Shown: positions 60,814 to 64,000 of the stretch, one piece after another
How the letters are laid out: each line of letters starts with the position of its first letter
Numbering within the stretch: position 1 is the stretch's first letter
Assembly (NCBI RefSeq): GCF_024679245.1
Contig: NC_090185.1
Location: forward strand, 25,037,926-25,101,925
Length of the DNA: 64,000 nucleotides
Reading direction: 5' to 3'
Source: Pseudorasbora parva
Lineage: Eukaryota > Chordata > Actinopteri > Cypriniformes > Gobionidae
Notes under the pieces: generated by a model
What the model was told of the DNA's origin: nothing
Databases searched by the model: none
What the model saw: only the letters and a program-made list of their open reading frames with translations
Made by a program: the position numbers and the translations under genes

Positions 60814-61676
60814 ATCTAAATACTTACAAGAACCTAATAATAAAAAGTACTGCCTCCATCATGCACTGATGCCAAGAGACATGAAGTAGGTCAAGTGTGC
60901 ATACTGCGCTGGTTTGTGAATTATGCAGAAGTCTATGTCTCAAATGCACACCTTTAGTTCGGTTCATGCCATGCAGATGTATTTGACATATTAAGTATGA
61001 GTTATTGGACTGCTTAAATTCAGATGGGGGGACTTCAGCTACAAGTACGGTAACTAAAGGACTCAAAATGAAATCGCAGCATTGTATTGCTGTTCATTTT
61101 TTGTATAACTGGCGAGCAAATTATAAAAGAAAATGTAAAAATGTTCTCAGTGCTGTCACATCCTCGGTTGCCTACTGTGCATGTATGTAAATAACATCCA
61201 TCCCCGAGGAGCCCTCAGCACTAAATATGACTCTCTCTCATTGTCTGCCAGGGCCAGATATAGCGTCACATCATTGAAAAGGCTGCATACTTGTATCTCT
61301 GGTGTTATAATTTGCACTTGTCAAAACATTCATAAGTCTTAATTAAGCACAATTCTTTCTCAGAGTAACGATGCAGGGGTACCGATCTCAATGGACTGAG
61401 CATTTTGTACCAACATGAAGATATATCTTATTACACAACATCATATATGATGATATATGAGGTTGTTAACACAGAGGACGTAAGATTACATTGTTTTACA
61501 ATATATGAAATATTCATTAAATATATACATTAAAATTAACATTTATTTTTCAAATGCATCTACTATTTACACTACAGAACATATAAATTCATAAAATATA
61601 AATAAAAAATATAATTAACAATACAATAATTTTTCATATTTCATGATACTTTTACATATTTCATGCCAGTTATATA

Positions 61677-61765
<89 letters not shown>

Positions 61766-62500
61766 AATATAATATAAATATAATATATCATTTAAATAAT
61801 TGTATATATTAGAGAATAAAATGAGAATAGAGAATAGAATATGCATATACTTTATTGTATATCTTTAACATAACTTGTAATATTGTATATCAATTAAATA
61901 TACAATTACAAATGCAATAATTACTCATATTTCATACATATATTTAAAAAATATATTAATGATATAATAAAAATCTTCATGCTGTAGCAGATCAATGTGC
62001 ACAGTTAAATTACATTAAATCTTGAACACAATGAGTATTATGAAAAAAATGTTCTCACTGTGGCGTGACTATGTGGGTGAGAGTGCGAGCTGCATATGTG
62101 TGTGTATGCGTGTATTTTTGAGCGGGTCTATAATGTAGAATGAATGCGGGGTTGTGTGTGGGTGGGCGGCAGCTGCAGTAGCAAATACGATTCTTCAGTA
62201 GAGACTAGAGAGAGAGAGAGAGAGAAAGCAGTAAAGACATTTTTCCATACAAGATTTTCCTTGTACTTATTTTTGAACTAAAGTGTTAGATTTTCAAAAC
62301 TTTCTACACAGACCACTAAGCCCATGTGCAAACTAAAAATGTCACAATTTTAATATCAGAGATGTAAACACACCTATCACCGACCAATCACGACACACGT
62401 CATTTACATATATTAAATGTAGAAGTCTTAAAGGTACAGTAGCCAAAATGCTGTTCAATTAGAAGATGGAAAATTGTCATGTGAAACTACACCATGGCTG
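60814..62500. other. intron, AT-rich with a (TA)n array
   Basis: A (TA)n run of about 75 bp lies at 61686-61763 and a short (GA)n run at about 62205-62226. No exon, RNA gene or complete element is seen. Confidence 0.5.
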
Positions 62501-62504
62501 TTTT

Positions 62505-62815
62505 AAAGGGTTATTTCACCCAAAAAAGAAAATGGAGTCATTAATTACTCACCCTCAAACAAACCTCATTGGTTCTTACTGAAGCTTGAACGTACTAAGG
62601 AACACATGAGAATGAACATCATTGGTTCTTGAGGAAGCTCAAACGTGCTGCATAACACACAAGAATGAACCTCATTGGTTCACACACAATCAATTTGTCT
62701 CTTCAGAATTTGTGACGTTTATGAACGTTTAGAAGCATACTTAAAATGGTAGTTACGTAGCTGTCAATGGAGGGACAGAAATCTCTCTCTTTTTGGGATA
62801 TCTAACCCTTTTAAC
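62505..62815. mobile_element. MITE with internal tandem triplication
   Basis: The ends aaagggttatttcacccaaa and tttgggatatctaacccttt are inverted. Inside, a unit of about 60 bp with cctcattggttctt, aagcttgaacgt and acacatgagaatgaa occurs nearly three times. Confidence 0.55.
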
Positions 62816-62819
62816 CCTT

Positions 62820-64000
62820 ACATTGTAATAAATTCAGTTTATTATAAAGCTCTTTTACATTCAAGAACATTTCAATGCACAAACAGATGAAACTCTTATC
62901 ACCTCACAAAACTGACAGGATTTGCCTCTCACATCCAAAATAGAAGCCCCGCTGAATTATTGATGGTAAACCGCCGCAGTCGTTCAACTGGTGCAGTCAA
63001 ACCTTAATAATGTGTGTGGAAGTTTCAGCAAAACAGCAGGACTCTGTCATCAAAACCAAAGCGGCAGCCTATCACCTTCATCCCAAAAAGAACAGAGGAG
63101 ATAAGCTAAGCAAACTGCCTCTCATTTTTAGTGAATAAATATATCAGTACATAAAAGATAACCACTAACTGATATATTGAACTATCAGTGTGCTAAATGT
63201 ATGCAAATTTAATCAACATAAGAACAACAATAATCATATTATTCATGCACCAAAATTTCACCATAGAAAGTATTTTGGACAAAACAGCAAAAATAATAAA
63301 ATAAAATAAAACATTTTCATGGCAATCATTTCTAAAAGAACTTTACTAAGACGTTATTTCCCAAATTAAAACTTTGGTTTCGATGTTTCTGTAAAAAATA
63401 TAAATATTGTTTTTATAAATATATAATAGTCAAGTCAGGTCAAGTCACATTTATTTATATAGCGCTTTATATAATACAGATTGTTTCAAACTGCTTAACA
63501 GTAATAAACAAGAAAATTACAGTGTTCATTTTATAAAATTCACCTGGATAATGGATCATTTCAGCTGTAAATCAGTTCTACAGAAGACAATCGTGTCATT
63601 ATTCATAATTCAATTTAGTTCATTGTTGTTACTTCAGCTCAATAACTGTCCGTTTCATCAATTATTAAATATCTTTTTATATTAAAATAACATAGAAGAT
63701 GGATAAATGTTGGCTAATTCCAAAACAAAAATATAAAAAAAACGTTTTACAAATATATTCAAAACTGGTACACTGATCAATTAAAAACACTAATATTGGC
63801 CAATACAATCCATAATGCATGTTGTGTGGCTATTTTATTTATACAATTCACAAACCAGACTCAAACCCACTTAATCCACATAATCACCAATTGCCGCGCC
63901 GACATAATCTAAGGTTTAACTTCAGGGTTATTAGTTAAAAAGCCAAAATGCAGCTTAGAAACCACGATTTGGTCCTTTACGACACCTCAGTGAGTCTAAT
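62820..64000. other. intron, nothing recognised apart from a repeat fragment
   Basis: At 63430-63520 the phrase caagtcacatttatttatat followed by agcgcttta is a widespread fish repeat core. The rest is AT-rich to the window edge. Confidence 0.4.

Noticed and set aside
63060..63110. Possible upstream camsap2 exon ending in a GTGATA donor
   Set aside because: The translated sequence does not resemble the CAMSAP N-terminal region and the frame is not open long enough.

Overview
The window reads as nuclear DNA of a teleost fish, most likely a cyprinid. It has widely spaced vertebrate-type exons with GT-AG junctions, long AT-rich introns, many TA/CA/GATA microsatellites, and a dense load of fish-type transposons (DIRS, Tc1/mariner, hAT-like MITEs and TTAA-flanked piggyBac-like MITEs). 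There is no bacterial or viral gene organisation, no tRNA or rRNA that I can recognise, and no CRISPR array. Species is not determinable by eye.

Two host genes lie in tandem on the minus strand. Gene 1 (about 25490 down to 7382) is a class 4 semaphorin. Fourteen coding exons join in consistent phase to a 792-residue protein with signal peptide, sema domain, PSI, one Ig domain, one transmembrane helix and a short tail ending in a PDZ-ligand-like SEI. An untranslated first exon lies near 25399-25490. Gene 2 (52883 down to 30583, 5' end outside the window) is camsap2, the microtubule minus-end binding protein. Sixteen coding exons give the C-terminal 1276 residues: most of the calponin-homology domain, three coiled-coil regions and the CKK domain. 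The two genes act in unrelated processes (cell-surface guidance signalling and non-centrosomal microtubule organisation) and nothing suggests a shared function.

Layout. 1-2085: 3' part of a decayed DIRS retrotransposon. 2100-7330: repeats and AT-rich DNA. 7382-25490: the semaphorin, with a nest of transposons in the 10662-15555 intron. 25900-28265: a roughly 50-60 bp minisatellite split by an inserted TIR element that carries a RecQ-helicase-like fragment and is itself invaded by a piggyBac-like MITE. 28270-30582: intergenic DNA, possibly including the camsap2 3' UTR. 30583-52883: camsap2, with MITEs and a near-complete Tc1 element in its introns. 52884-64000: upstream intron of camsap2 with a minisatellite, TA arrays, a dead Tc1 copy and a nested pair of TTAA elements.

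I found no convincing new enzymatic system. The most informative material is the transposon archaeology (two natural filled/empty site pairs that give an insertion order), the RecQ-like cargo element, MITEs that abut both splice sites of the largest camsap2 exon, and an in-frame upstream ATG in the semaphorin first exon. All coordinates come from reading by eye; exon phases were cross-checked arithmetically.
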